In this document: one piece after another, positions 1-7,556 of the stretch
Numbering within the stretch: position 1 is the first letter of the stretch
Layout of the letters: every line of letters begins with the position of its first letter
Assembly (NCBI RefSeq): GCF_001665575.1
Contig: NZ_LZSU01000043.1
Location: forward strand, 22,994 to 86,993
Direction: 5' to 3'
DNA length: 64,000 nt
Origin: Mycobacterium sp. 852013-51886_SCH5428379
GTDB taxonomy: Bacteria; Actinomycetota; Actinomycetes; Mycobacteriales; Mycobacteriaceae
Translations under genes and position numbers: made by a program
Notes under the pieces: model-generated
Databases searched by the model: none
What the model was told of the DNA's origin: nothing
Seen by the model: the letters and a program-made list of their open reading frames with translations, nothing else

Positions 1-719
1 GTCCCGCGGGCATCGGCCGAGTCACCGCACGTGTTCTGGCCGAGAACGGCTGGCACGTCGCCCTCGCCGACGTCAACGTCGAGGGGCTCGCCGCTGTGGA
101 GTCCGAGTTGCGCGACGCCGGCCACAACGGCGTGGTGGCGGTGCCCACGAACGTCGCGTCAGAGCATTCGGTGAACGAGCTCTTCGCACGGGTCGACGCG
201 GATCTGCCGTCGGTCGCAGGCTTGGTGAATCTCGCGGGTATCGCCTCTCCGACCCCGTTACACGAATGCGGGCTCGACGAATTCGAGCGAGTCATGGCGG
301 TGAACGTCACCGGCTCGTATCTGATGCTCAAGGCCGCGGCCGCGCGGATGATCCCCCAGGGCGCCGGACGGATCGTCAACGTCTCGTCCATCACGGCGTT
401 CGACGGAGGCGGGACCTTCTCCAAGGGGGTCTACGCGACCGCGAAGGCCGCTGTGATCGGCATGGCCCACGGGGGCGCCCGCGAGCTCGGCCCTTACGGG
501 ATCACAGTCAACGTGCTGGCACCCGGGCCGATCGACACCGAGATCATGGGTGGCCGGCTGACCGATGAACGGAAAGCCTCGATGTCGTCGGGGATACCGC
601 TGGGCCGCGTCGGCCAGCCCGAGGAAATCGCGGCCACCGTGGCCTTCCTGCTCTCCGCGGGAGCCGGATACATCAACGGAGCGACCATTCAGATCGACGG
701 CGGCAAGTACATGCACTGA
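1..719 (+). CDS. SDR family oxidoreductase (5' end outside window)
   Basis: NAD(P)-dependent short-chain dehydrogenase. The reading frame is open from base 3, so the start lies before the window. The first visible residues (PAGIGR) are the end of the TGxxxGIG cofactor loop. Further on are NLAGIAS (the NNAG-type position), a catalytic Ser in VSSITAF, the YATAK (YxxxK) catalytic pair, PGPIDTEI and a C-terminal IDGG. About 238 residues are visible, so only a short N-terminus is missing. It sits 25 bp ahead of an MFS carrier and faces an L-rhamnonate dehydratase operon. By analogy with the non-phosphorylative rhamnose/fucose pathways it may oxidise 2-keto-3-deoxy-rhamnonate at C4. That role is inferred from neighbours, while the SDR assignment is firm. 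Confidence 0.9.
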   Translation, partial: PAGIGRVTARVLAENGWHVALADVNVEGLAAVESELRDAGHNGVVAVPTNVASEHSVNELFARVDADLPSVAGLVNLAGIASPTPLHECGLDEFERVMAVNVTGSYLMLKAAAARMIPQGAGRIVNVSSITAFDGGGTFSKGVYATAKAAVIGMAHGGARELGPYGITVNVLAPGPIDTEIMGGRLTDERKASMSSGIPLGRVGQPEEIAATVAFLLSAGAGYINGATIQIDGGKYMH

Positions 720-744
720 CGTCACACGACACGAGGAGACGGAG

Positions 745-2112
745 ATGTCGGACACCACCGCGACGGCCGCTCAGCGCCGCCACGAACTGAGCGAGCGGGC
801 GACGAAGAAGGTATTTCGCCGACTGCTCCCGTTCCTGCTGTTGATGTACATCATCGCGTTTCTGGACAGAAGCAACGTCTCCTTCGCTCAGGAGGAGTTC
901 GAAGTCGACTTCGGCATCAGCGCTAGCGCCTACGCGTTCGGCGCCGGCCTGTTCTTCGTCGGCTACGCCATCTTCGAGGTACCCAGTAACCTGCTGCTGC
1001 ACAAGGTCGGGGCACGATGGTGGCTGGCCCGAATCATGGTGAGCTGGGGGATCATTGCGACGGCGTTCATGTTCGTCCAGGGTCCGATCAGTTTCTACAT
1101 CCTGCGTTTCCTGCTGGGGGTGGCGGAGGCCGGGTTCTTTCCGGGCGTGATCCTTTACCTCACCTACTGGTTTCCGGCCCGGCACCTCAGCCGCGCGCGT
1201 GGATACTTCTACGCCGGCATCGCGATGGCCGGTATCCTCGGCAACCCGCTGTCGGGTGGCCTCCTGGAACTTGACGGCCTTTTCCAGCTTCGCGGCATCC
1301 AGTGGATGTTCATGGTCGAGGGCCTGATTGCCGTCGTCGTCGGTGTCTGGGCCTACTTCTACCTCACCGACAAGCCGAAGGACGCGAAGTGGCTGCCCGA
1401 CGATGAGCGCCAGGCGCTGGCCGAGACGATTGCGGCCGAAGACCTGGCGAAGGCGGAGGGGCACGCGCCCCAGAAAGTGTTGCGGGCGCTGGCGAATTGG
1501 CGGGTGTGGTATTTCGCGCTGATCTACTTCTGCATCCAGGTCGCAGTCTACGGTGTCACGTTCTTCCTGCCGACACAGGTGACGGCCATCACCGGTCAGA
1601 AGCTGGGTTTCATGGCCTCGTTGGTGACAGCCATTCCGTGGGTGTTCGCGTTGATCGCGGTTGCGTTCATCCCAGGTATTGCGGACCGCACGCGCAAGCA
1701 CCGGCCGATTGGAACGGTGTGCCTGCTCGTCACTTCCGTCGGCATAGTGATGTCGGGAATGTTCAGCGACACACCGGTGGTCGCGATCGCAGGACTGTCC
1801 ATTGCCGCAATGGGTTTCGTGGCCATGCAGCCGATCTTCTGGACACTGCCGACCGAATACCTGACCGGTTATGCCGCGGCAGCTGGCATCGGTCTGATCA
1901 ATTCGCTGGGCAATCTCGGCGGCTTCCTGGCGCCCAACATGCGCGACTTCTTCAACGAGTCCATCGGCGGCAATGCCGGTCTGTATTCGTTGGCGGTGGG
2001 AGCGTTGCTCGGGGCGTTCCTGTTCGTGGCGACCGCGTTGTTCAAGAAGGCGAACCAGATCGAGGCGGGCCGTCTGGATGAGGTGGACGCCGCCCCGGTT
2101 TCGATTCGCTGA
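745..2112 (+). CDS. MFS transporter, anion:cation symporter (ACS) family, RhmT-like
   Basis: Inner-membrane carrier of 455 residues. The N-terminus shows the ACS-family pattern: a charged stretch, then a first helix ending in FLDRSNVSFAQ. Many hydrophobic segments follow, consistent with 12 helices and a central hydrophilic loop near residues 215-250. The ATG at 745 follows a purine-rich GGAGACGGAG; longer upstream extensions would overlap the SDR. ACS carriers move organic and sugar acids, and E. coli RhmT, the L-rhamnonate carrier, belongs to this family. Next to an SDR and facing rhmD, L-rhamnonate uptake is the best guess. Other sugar acids or aromatic acids remain possible, because the sequence alone does not fix the substrate. 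Confidence 0.88.
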   Translation: MSDTTATAAQRRHELSERATKKVFRRLLPFLLLMYIIAFLDRSNVSFAQEEFEVDFGISASAYAFGAGLFFVGYAIFEVPSNLLLHKVGARWWLARIMVSWGIIATAFMFVQGPISFYILRFLLGVAEAGFFPGVILYLTYWFPARHLSRARGYFYAGIAMAGILGNPLSGGLLELDGLFQLRGIQWMFMVEGLIAVVVGVWAYFYLTDKPKDAKWLPDDERQALAETIAAEDLAKAEGHAPQKVLRALANWRVWYFALIYFCIQVAVYGVTFFLPTQVTAITGQKLGFMASLVTAIPWVFALIAVAFIPGIADRTRKHRPIGTVCLLVTSVGIVMSGMFSDTPVVAIAGLSIAAMGFVAMQPIFWTLPTEYLTGYAAAAGIGLINSLGNLGGFLAPNMRDFFNESIGGNAGLYSLAVGALLGAFLFVATALFKKANQIEAGRLDEVDAAPVSIR

Positions 2113-2138
2113 TCGATTGCGTGGCAACCGCTTCGGTA

Positions 2139-2993
2139 CTACGGTGCATGCACGAGTCGTTGCCGTTGTTGCCCGAGGCCGTCGATGCCGACCTCCATGG
2201 TGTCGCCGGGGGCCAAGTAGGGGAACCGGCCCGACAGCGCCACGCCCTCGGGTGTCCCGGTGTTGATGATGTCGCCGGGGTCCAGCACCAGGTACTGAGA
2301 GAGGTCCCAGACGAGATGGGCGACCGAGAAGATCATGTCCGCGGTCGACGAGTCCTGCCGCGGTTCACCGTTGACTTTCGACCACAGCCGAAGTCCCTGT
2401 GGATCGGGAACGTCGTCGGCCGGCACCAGGAAGGGCCCCAGGGGATTGAAGGTTTCACAGCACTTGCCCTTCGACCACTGGCCGCCTGACTTCTCCATCT
2501 GGTATGCGCGCTCTGATACGTCGTTGCTCACGGCGTATCCCGCGATGCAGTCGAAAGCCTCGTCGGGCGACGCCAGGTAGCGGGCGGTTTTGCCGATCAC
2601 GACAGCCAGTTCTATCTCCCAGTCGACGGTCGTCGCTCCCGGCGGGATGCGGACGTCGTCATAGGGCCCGACAACGGTGTTGGGGTGCTTGAAGAACAAC
2701 ACCGGTGCTGCTGGTGGGGCGCTGCCGGACTCGGCAGCGTGGGCTGCGTAGTTCTGGCCGATACACAGCACCGCCCGCGGGTTCGCCAACGGTGGGCCGA
2801 AGCGCATGTCGGCCGCACCCGCCAGTGGGCTGAGCCGTCCCGCGGCGAGCGCCGCTCTCACGGTCTTCACACCGTCGGCAGCGAGAAACGCTCCGTCGAT
2901 GTCTCGGGTGATGAGGGAGAGGTCGTAGCTGATGTCGCCGTCGATCGCGACCGGAATCTCGTTGCCGGCGTTGCCGAGCCGTGCAAGACGCAT
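2139..2993 (-). CDS. Fumarylacetoacetate hydrolase-family protein (possible 2,4-diketo-3-deoxy-rhamnonate hydrolase)
   Basis: A 284-residue FAH-fold C-C bond hydrolase or isomerase. The metal site is visible: VDWEIELAVVIG supplies the paired Glu/Asp ligands, followed by GYAVSNDVSER and a C-terminal INTGTPEGVA, all in the usual order. AAGGAG lies about 10 bp upstream of the ATG. The gene starts 22 bp after the rhmD stop on the same strand, so it is the third cistron of ADH-rhmD-FAH. In bacterial diketo-hydrolase routes for rhamnose and fucose, an FAH-family enzyme splits 2,4-diketo-3-deoxy-sugar acid into pyruvate and a hydroxyacid (LRA6 type). That role fits the context but is inferred. It ends 26 bp from the convergent MFS gene. 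Confidence 0.88.
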   Translation of the reverse strand: MRLARLGNAGNEIPVAIDGDISYDLSLITRDIDGAFLAADGVKTVRAALAAGRLSPLAGAADMRFGPPLANPRAVLCIGQNYAAHAAESGSAPPAAPVLFFKHPNTVVGPYDDVRIPPGATTVDWEIELAVVIGKTARYLASPDEAFDCIAGYAVSNDVSERAYQMEKSGGQWSKGKCCETFNPLGPFLVPADDVPDPQGLRLWSKVNGEPRQDSSTADMIFSVAHLVWDLSQYLVLDPGDIINTGTPEGVALSGRFPYLAPGDTMEVGIDGLGQQRQRLVHAP

Positions 2994-3015
2994 GGGGGAC
3001 TCACTCCTTGCCGGG

Positions 3016-4197
3016 TCAGTGGTCGTACGGACGGGCGAGTTCGACGTCGGGGTTCAGGCGGACGCCGAATCCGGGTCGGTCGGGAACCTTCACGCGCCCG
3101 TCGACCGGGACCGGCTCGTCGAGCAGCATGGGGGAGAACATGGGCACGACTTCCTCGGCGGTGGGGTGCATCATGAGGAATTCGGCGAACGGGCTGTTCG
3201 TGCGGGTCAGGACGAAATGGTAGGAGTAGACCGACGATCCGTGCGGGATCACCATCGCGCCGTGGGCGTCGGCCAGCGCCGAGATCTTCAACAGTTCGGT
3301 GATGCCGCCGCACCAGCCCACGTCGGGCTGGATGATGTCCGCACAACGCATCTCCAGTAGGTGGCGGAACCCCCACCGGGTGGCTTCGTGTTCGCCGGTG
3401 GTGACGAGCACCGTGGGTGGCGCTGCTTGACGCAGCCGTTGGTAACCCCAGTAGTCGTCGGGCAGGAGCGCTTCTTCGATCCACCGCAGACCGTATTCGG
3501 CGGCGCCGTGCGACAGGCGGATGGCGTACTCGACGTCGAGCGACATCCAGCAGTCGAGCATCAGCCAGAAGTCCGGGCCGACGCGTTCGCGCATGTCGCG
3601 AAGTTCGTCGAGGTTGCGCCGCAGGCCCTCTTCTCCTTCGGCGGGGCCGTGGTGCAGCGGCATCTTCCCGCCGATGAAACCCAGTTGCTGCGCGACGTCC
3701 GGTCGCGCGCCGGTGGCGTAGAAGGTGAGTTCGTCGCGGACCGGCCCGCCGAGAAGCGCGTACACCGGTTCCTGACGGAGCTTCCCCAGCAGGTCATACA
3801 GCGCGAGATCCACCCCGCTGATGGCGTTGAGCACCACCCCGCGCCGTCCGTAGAAGAGGGTGGAGCGGTACATCTGATCCCAGATACGTTCTGTGTCAGT
3901 GACGTTCGCACCTTCGAGGAACCGGGCCAGGTGCTTCTCGACGATGAAGGCACCGATCTCCCCACCGGTGGTGATGGCGAAACCGACCGTGCCGTCGTCG
4001 GCCTCGATCTCGACCACCAAGGTGCCGAGGACGTTGATGCCGAACGATTGGCGGGACTGCCGGTAGGCGGGATAGACGGACATCGGGGTGGCGATGTGAT
4101 CGTCGATCCAGTGTCCGCTGCTCTGGTCGTGGTAGTCGGCCCCGCCGCCGTGCGCGACGAAGGCGCGGACGTGGCGAATCCTGCTGCGGCCGTCCAT
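3016..4197 (-). CDS. rhmD: L-rhamnonate dehydratase
   Basis: Enolase-superfamily acid-sugar dehydratase of 393 residues that converts L-rhamnonate to 2-keto-3-deoxy-L-rhamnonate. The match to E. coli RhmD is recognisable along the whole length: DYHDQ and HWIDDHIATPMS near residues 21-40, ATGARPD at 161-167, GGKMP at 176-180, FWLMLDCWMS at 210-219, QPDVGWCGG at 290-298, VIPHGSSVYS at 316-325 and the PGFGV tail. Expected metal ligands are D215, E241 and E269, and the general base is H319, paired with D292. The gene begins 1 bp before the stop of the Zn-ADH gene, showing tight coupling in one operon. This is the best-identified enzyme of the locus and sets the probable pathway. Confidence 0.93.
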   Translation of the reverse strand: MDGRSRIRHVRAFVAHGGGADYHDQSSGHWIDDHIATPMSVYPAYRQSRQSFGINVLGTLVVEIEADDGTVGFAITTGGEIGAFIVEKHLARFLEGANVTDTERIWDQMYRSTLFYGRRGVVLNAISGVDLALYDLLGKLRQEPVYALLGGPVRDELTFYATGARPDVAQQLGFIGGKMPLHHGPAEGEEGLRRNLDELRDMRERVGPDFWLMLDCWMSLDVEYAIRLSHGAAEYGLRWIEEALLPDDYWGYQRLRQAAPPTVLVTTGEHEATRWGFRHLLEMRCADIIQPDVGWCGGITELLKISALADAHGAMVIPHGSSVYSYHFVLTRTNSPFAEFLMMHPTAEEVVPMFSPMLLDEPVPVDGRVKVPDRPGFGVRLNPDVELARPYDH

Positions 4198-4198
4198 G

Positions 4199-5269
4199 TC
4201 AGGTGCCCGACGCCGGTTGCAGGCGGACCAGGACCTTGCCGGCTGTGCCGTCGCCCCGGGCGAGATCGGCGAACGCCTGCGGGCCGTCCTCGAGAGGCAC
4301 CTGACGCGAGATCAGTTCTTCGAGTTCCGGTGGGGCGCCGGACACCCAGTGGGCCGCGTCGCGGAAATCCTGTGCCGAATAGGTGAAGCTACCGACCAGG
4401 GATCGCTCGTCGGTGCTGACTCTATACGCGGGCAGGACGAATTGCGGTGCGCCCATGCCGACGAGGCAGACCATGGCGCCGAGTTGCACCGACTCCAGGG
4501 CGGCCGCGACGGTCGGTTCGATACCGACGGCGTCGATCGCCACGGTAGCGGGGCCACCGAGAAGTCGTCGTACTTGTTCGGGCACCGGTCCGGTCTTCGG
4601 ATCGATGGTCCGGGCGTGTAGACGTTCGCACAACGCCCGGCGGCCGGCGTCGGGTTCGCTCACCACGATGTCGCGGGCGCCCGCCATGCGGGCCGCCAGG
4701 ATCGCCGATTGTCCGATCGGTCCGCCGCCGAGGACGAGGACTGTCGAGGTGTGGTCGACGCCGACGCGGCGAACGGCATGAACGCCGACGGCGAGCGGTT
4801 CGATCAAGGCGCCGTATTCGACCGGCATGTCGGGACGGAGACGCACGACGTTGCGCGCCGGGACCGTGACGTACTGTGCGAACGCGGCCACGACGTCGGG
4901 CGCCACGCCGATGACGTACTTGTCCGGGCAGTGCTGCTCCCGCCCGGAGAACTCCGCCACGTGCTCAGCGGGCACGACGACCGGGTTGAAGGTCACCACA
5001 TCGCCGACGGTGAACTCTTGGGACGCAGCTTCAGTCCCCATTTCCGCGACGATGCCGACCGTCTCGTGGCCCATGATCTGGCCGGGGATACGGCGACCGT
5101 TCTCTCCGGTGTAACCGTGGATGTCCGAGCCGCAGATTCCGGTGGCGACGATCTCGATCAGGACCTCGTCGCCTGCCGGCGACGGCGTGCGGCGCTCCTG
5201 GACGGTCATGCGGCCGAAGTCTTCGAGGACCAGAGCTTTCATGTCAGGGACAGGGGGCCGCACCGCCAT
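4199..5269 (-). CDS. Zinc-type alcohol dehydrogenase (MDR superfamily)
   Basis: Medium-chain dehydrogenase of up to 356 residues, first gene of the operon with rhmD and the FAH gene. It shows GICGSDIHG (catalytic zinc Cys), GHETVGIV (GHE motif), the GGGPIG Rossmann loop and a VSEP strand end that suggests NAD(H) preference. The four-cysteine structural-zinc lobe seen in many relatives is not present: the equivalent stretch (PAEHVAEFSGREQHC) holds one Cys. Two starts are possible, 5269 and an internal ATG at 5242 giving MKALVLEDFG, which looks like a typical family N-terminus; neither has a clear ribosome site. It probably oxidises a sugar or keto-sugar acid in the rhamnonate route. The exact step is unknown. 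Confidence 0.87.
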   Translation of the reverse strand: MAVRPPVPDMKALVLEDFGRMTVQERRTPSPAGDEVLIEIVATGICGSDIHGYTGENGRRIPGQIMGHETVGIVAEMGTEAASQEFTVGDVVTFNPVVVPAEHVAEFSGREQHCPDKYVIGVAPDVVAAFAQYVTVPARNVVRLRPDMPVEYGALIEPLAVGVHAVRRVGVDHTSTVLVLGGGPIGQSAILAARMAGARDIVVSEPDAGRRALCERLHARTIDPKTGPVPEQVRRLLGGPATVAIDAVGIEPTVAAALESVQLGAMVCLVGMGAPQFVLPAYRVSTDERSLVGSFTYSAQDFRDAAHWVSGAPPELEELISRQVPLEDGPQAFADLARGDGTAGKVLVRLQPASGT

Positions 5270-5390
5270 GTGATACGGGTTACCCGCACCGTTCGGTGCT
5301 AAGCGTCACACCGGAGGGGTACGCGGTTGGGATCTCGGTGCGGGTCTGCGGTAGCATTTCGACCGCTGCCGGGCGATCCTCGGCAGCGCG

Positions 5391-5466
<76 letters not shown>

Positions 5467-5474
5467 CAGGTCAG

Positions 5475-5507
5475 AGGCACTTTCCGGAGATTCGGAAAGT
5501 GCCTTTT
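5475..5507 (+). terminator. Intrinsic terminator supplied by the element for tRNA-Pro
   Basis: AGGCACTTTCCG (5475-5486) pairs perfectly with CGGAAAGTGCCT (5493-5504) around a 6-nt loop and runs into a T stretch. It lies inside the element, directly after attL. It therefore replaces the chromosomal terminator that now sits beyond attR. Confidence 0.88.
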
Positions 5508-5514
5508 CTGCTCC

Positions 5515-5546
5515 GTACCCATACCCAGTACCCAAATCAGGTCGAA
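5515..5546 (+). promoter_or_regulatory. Candidate integrase arm-type site, left end
   Basis: Contains GTACCCATACCC followed by GTACCCAAAT and a TCGAA end. Nearly the same sequence, in the same orientation, lies at 17729-17759 near the other end of the element (GTACCCAAACCC, GTACCCAAAT, TCGAA). A shared motif close to both att cores is what arm-type integrase binding sites look like. The binding role is inferred. Confidence 0.6.
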
Positions 5547-5553
5547 CGGGCGT

Positions 5554-6690
5554 TCACAATCCGAGCGCGGCACCCAGACCGTCGATGGCCGACCGGGCAC
5601 TGTTGTCGGAGGTGTGGCCGTACAGGTCGCCCGTGATGCTGATGGAGGAGTGCCCAAGGAGGTCGCACACCGCCTTGATGTGGACGCCGGACTCCAGCCA
5701 TGCCGTCGCCGCGGAGTGCCTCATCGTGTGGGAGGTCGCCTTGCCGACGCCGGCCTTCTTGGCTGCGATCTCAACCGTTCGCGTGATGTTTCGCGGGTCG
5801 ACCATCGTGCCGAACTCGGTGCAGAACACCATGCCGGTATCGGTCCACTGATCACCGGCCGCGAGGCGCTCCTTAAGCTGCTGCTTGCGCCACGCTCGTA
5901 ACTCCGTCACCAGGCCGGCATGCAAGGGCACCCGACGACGGGACCTCTCCGATTTCGGTGGCGTCAGGATCAGTCGCCCCTCCAGCCGGGACAGGTTGTG
6001 CCGAACCCGGAACTCACCCTTGTCGAGGTCGACGTCCGACCAAGCGAGTGCGCACACTTCACCTCGCCGCAGTCCGGTCGCGGCCATCAGCAGGATTGCA
6101 AGGTGGTAGCGCAACCCTTGCGCGGCTTCCAACAGAAGAACGACATCGCCCGCCGCGAGGTAACGGGCTTCGGTCTTGGGTGCCTTCGGACGTTTCACTT
6201 TGGCCGCCGGGTTTTCGCCGAGAAGCCCATCCCTGACCGCCACCTCAAGACCAGACCGAAGGACGGTGTAGCACTGCCTGACTGAGGAGGGAGCCAACTT
6301 CTGGCGGAGCTCAACGATCATCGCCTCGACGTCTGACGGCCTCAGGCGGTCCAGTCGCTTGACGCCGATCTTGCCGCCCTCCAGATGCTTGCGCGACAGG
6401 GTGCCGTAGGTCGACTTCGTGGACGGGGCGAGGTTGCCCGCCGCCAGTGAGTTCTCGCGCCACCGTGCCAGCCAGGAGGCAACCGTGTCGGGAGCGTCCT
6501 TCGCCGGTTTGCCTTCCTCGACGCGCTGCCGGACCTTCTTCAACTCCCGCCGGCATTCGGCTGCGGAAGCCGCGTACACGGACACTGACTTCAGCTCGTC
6601 GGTAGTCGTCTCGCGGTACGATAGGCGCCCCTCCCAGCGACCGTTAGGACGTTGCCGGACACTGCCTTCGCCGTTGGCCCGCTTAGCCAT
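5554..6690 (-). CDS. int: Tyrosine-type site-specific integrase
   Basis: A 378-residue phage-type integrase that catalyses insertion at tRNA-Pro. Residues 1-60 (GEGSVRQRPNGRW) resemble the arm-DNA-binding N-terminal fold, about 65-155 the core-binding SAM-like domain, and 175-378 the catalytic domain. The catalytic set is complete: R208 in ATGLRRGEV, H321 and R324 in HTMRH, H347 in LLGHSS, and Tyr357 in GDLYGHT. The ATG at 6690 is preferred because it begins MAKRANGEG and overlaps the upstream gene's stop by 8 bp, which suggests translational coupling; an upstream extension to 6744 would overlap more. Transcription runs toward attL, 87 bp away. Confidence 0.95.
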   Translation of the reverse strand: MAKRANGEGSVRQRPNGRWEGRLSYRETTTDELKSVSVYAASAAECRRELKKVRQRVEEGKPAKDAPDTVASWLARWRENSLAAGNLAPSTKSTYGTLSRKHLEGGKIGVKRLDRLRPSDVEAMIVELRQKLAPSSVRQCYTVLRSGLEVAVRDGLLGENPAAKVKRPKAPKTEARYLAAGDVVLLLEAAQGLRYHLAILLMAATGLRRGEVCALAWSDVDLDKGEFRVRHNLSRLEGRLILTPPKSERSRRRVPLHAGLVTELRAWRKQQLKERLAAGDQWTDTGMVFCTEFGTMVDPRNITRTVEIAAKKAGVGKATSHTMRHSAATAWLESGVHIKAVCDLLGHSSISITGDLYGHTSDNSARSAIDGLGAALGL

Positions 6691-7258
6691 GCAGATAGCC
6701 CTCTTCCCTCGCTTTGGCGATGTAGCGGAGCGCGGTTCGCTCATGTACCTGAAACGCAGCCGCTACGGCAGCGGTGCGCCGACCTTCCGGCGCACCACGG
6801 TGAATCTCGGCAACTCGCTTGATTCGCTCGTCGGTTACCGTGCGGCGGGATGCAGCTCGGTTGGCTGCCTTGCGTGCCTCGGCCGGCGACATCTCATACT
6901 CCTCGCCATCGGGCGTGAAGGCGGCGATCCCGATGGCGCTGTAGACGGTCTCACGGATGTCGTCGAGGCGAATGGCGTGCAGATCTCTGGTCAGCAACCC
7001 GGCAGCTTCGGCGCGCAACGTCACACTTGTGCACTCAGGAACGCCGCGTTGGATCTCCCACGCTACCTCCAGCCCGTCCCGGCGGTACAGAGCCTTCCTG
7101 CACGCGACTCCATCACCCATAGGAACCAGGTCTTTGAAGTCCGCGATCACGACGACTGCGCCATCGCGCAGCGGTATCTCGTAGTTCTTCGTCGAGACGG
7201 TCTTCCACCCGTCGTCCTCGGGAGGTGACAATGGAAAATCCTCTCTGTCATGCGTCAT
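6683..7258 (-). CDS. Element protein with C-terminal helix-turn-helix
   Basis: A 191-residue protein immediately upstream of, and overlapping, the integrase gene. The C-terminal third (about residues 140-191) reads as a DNA-binding helix-turn-helix: RRTAAVAAAFQVHERTALRYIAKA, with a basic stretch before it. The first 120 residues are acidic and mixed, with no motif I recognise. Genes of this layout are common beside integrases in actinobacterial elements and probably control excision or integrase expression. The start ATG overlaps a CTGTCAT-rich region shared with the divergent gene, so it may be autoregulated. The function is inferred from position and the HTH only. Confidence 0.72.
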   Translation of the reverse strand: MTHDREDFPLSPPEDDGWKTVSTKNYEIPLRDGAVVVIADFKDLVPMGDGVACRKALYRRDGLEVAWEIQRGVPECTSVTLRAEAAGLLTRDLHAIRLDDIRETVYSAIGIAAFTPDGEEYEMSPAEARKAANRAASRRTVTDERIKRVAEIHRGAPEGRRTAAVAAAFQVHERTALRYIAKAREEGYLHG

Positions 7259-7278
7259 CTGTCATATTCACATGACAG
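7245..7278. promoter_or_regulatory. Candidate operator: CTGTCAT repeats in the divergent control region
   Basis: CTGTCAT occurs at 7245-7251 and 7259-7265, and its inverse ATGACAG at 7272-7278. The last two form a perfect 7-bp inverted repeat with a 6-bp spacer. They lie between and across the starts of two divergent element genes, where an excision or integration regulator would be expected to bind. Confidence 0.55.
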
Positions 7279-7337
7279 ACTAGCAGACGCATCCGCCGAT
7301 GCGCGGCGGAGCATCCTTGAACGGAGAAATACGAAAG

Positions 7338-7556
7338 ATGATTGATGGCCGACTGTTGCTGCCTTATGAAGAGGCCAGAGGGGTCCTCGGCGGTATCGGC
7401 AAGACGAAACTGTACGAGCTGGTCGCTAGTTCGGAAATCGAACAAGTCAAGATCGGGGCGCGCGGCTTCATCACTGCCAGGTCGCTGTCGGCTTACGTAG
7501 CTCGACTGTGCGAACTGCCGGCGGTGGACGGCGTGATGGGTAGTGCCGTCGCATGA
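7338..7556 (+). CDS. Small excisionase/MerR-type DNA-binding protein
   Basis: A 72-residue protein, MIDGRLLLPYEEA at the start. It follows the excisionase/helix-turn-helix pattern: a first helix leading to a recognition segment (GIGKTKLYELVASSEIEQVKIGARGFITARSLSAYVARL), that is, helix, KTKLY recognition helix, beta wing with KIG, then a final helix. I chose the ATG at 7338 over the earlier frame extension because GGAG lies about 11 bp upstream. It is divergent from the HTH-integrase pair and overlaps the next gene by ATGA. A role as excisionase or switch regulator is likely but not shown. Confidence 0.75.
   Translation: MIDGRLLLPYEEARGVLGGIGKTKLYELVASSEIEQVKIGARGFITARSLSAYVARLCELPAVDGVMGSAVA

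Noticed and set aside
673..2127. 484-codon open frame on the - strand
   Set aside because: Antisense of the MFS gene; composition is a GC-rich shadow (Arg/His/Gln-rich) with no motif.
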